A stretch of DNA of 5,021 bases from Candidatus Heimdallarchaeota archaeon (GTDB lineage: Archaea > Asgardarchaeota > Heimdallarchaeia > Hodarchaeales > S146-22), in contig WAPZ01000090.1 in NCBI GenBank assembly GCA_015520535.1, positions 1 through 5,021 of the forward strand, given 5' to 3'. Under the pieces are notes generated by a model. That model made no database searches. It saw only the letters and a program-made list of their open reading frames with translations, and was not told the origin of the DNA. Position 1 is the stretch's first letter; each line of letters opens with the position of its first letter. Shown in pieces: positions 4,806 to 5,021 of the stretch. A program made the position numbers and the translations under genes.

Positions 4806-5001
4806 TCCTTTCTTCCAACTCACCGTCATTCGATGTATTAATAAAAATAAAGCCAATAAAGACGTTTTTTATTGTGAACTAAATAAAAAGATCTTAGTTC
4901 CGCTTTCACAACCTATTTAAGGCTTGTCTCCTCAATGGTGTCATAACATAACAAGACCATGTAGCAAAAAAAGGAATAAAAAATGATTTTCACCTATAAA
5001 A

Positions 5002-5021
5002 CTGTCTCTTATACACATCTG
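5002..5021 (+). other. sequencing-library adapter (Nextera/Tn5 mosaic end), not genomic
   Basis: The bases CTGTCTCTTATACACATCT at 5002-5020 are the exact 19-bp Tn5 mosaic end used in Nextera libraries, in the read-through orientation. The following G matches the next base of one of the two Nextera adapters. Genomic sequence should be taken to end at or before 5001. Confidence 0.95.

Larger units (their letters stand above)
4634..5001. other. AT-rich tail of the contig with no supported gene
   Basis: This stretch has no convincing gene. A 66-codon open frame on the plus strand (4682-4882) is rich in Phe, Ile, Lys, Asn and Ser, has no ribosome binding site, starts upstream of the orc1 terminator tract, and looks like chance coding in AT-rich DNA. 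The region contains the orc1 terminator tract and a 9-bp spaced inverted repeat (4762-4805). It could belong to an AT-rich origin region next to orc1, but nothing specific shows that. No RNA gene was recognised. Confidence 0.55.

Noticed and set aside
4682..4882. Plus-strand 66-codon open frame after orc1
   Set aside because: Biased composition, no ribosome binding site, and it begins in the orc1 terminator tract. Best explained as chance.
5002..5021. A genuine Tn5 or IS50 end
   Set aside because: The match is to the engineered hyperactive mosaic end plus the next Nextera adapter base, at the very last bases of the contig, which fits adapter read-through rather than a natural element.
1..5021. 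CRISPR arrays, insertion sequences, toxin-antitoxin or defence genes
   Set aside because: I looked for regularly spaced repeats, transposase motifs and paired small overlapping genes on both strands and saw none. The short repeats near orc1 are too few and too short for a CRISPR array.

Overview
The window looks like an archaeal chromosome fragment of moderately low G+C. Three things point to Archaea. There is a full-length Orc1/Cdc6-type initiator (AAA+ plus winged helix). There is a tRNA-Leu(UAA) with an extra segment inside its D-arm, where Archaea can carry non-canonical introns. Upstream regions have TATA-like boxes, and transcription units end in plain T-rich tracts rather than hairpin terminators. 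I cannot place it more precisely by eye.

Layout. On the minus strand, 1763 to 103 holds a two-gene unit: a small protein with two membrane segments, then 23 bp later an M20D-family metallo-amidohydrolase. It diverges from a GNAT acetyltransferase on the plus strand (best start 1902, not 1827) across a short shared AT-rich promoter region. Next comes a small plus-strand gene (2566-2853) for a 95-residue protein of unknown function. A minus-strand tRNA-Leu(UAA) with encoded CCA follows at 2983-3101. After it lies a repeat-rich intergenic region (3102-3394), then orc1/cdc6 on the plus strand (3395-4633). The last ~390 bp are AT-rich with no convincing gene.

The genes do not form an obvious pathway. 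The amidohydrolase and GNAT are generic metabolic enzymes. The orc1 gene with repeats on both sides suggests a replication origin could be near, but I found no canonical origin recognition box.

The two most useful observations are these. First, the tRNA-Leu carries a 31-nt insertion bounded by a 7-nt direct repeat; removing it restores a textbook 85-nt class II tRNA, but no strict bulge-helix-bulge splice motif is visible. Second, the last 20 bases match the Nextera/Tn5 mosaic-end adapter, so the window ends in library adapter, not genome. I did not find a defence system, CRISPR array or mobile element.
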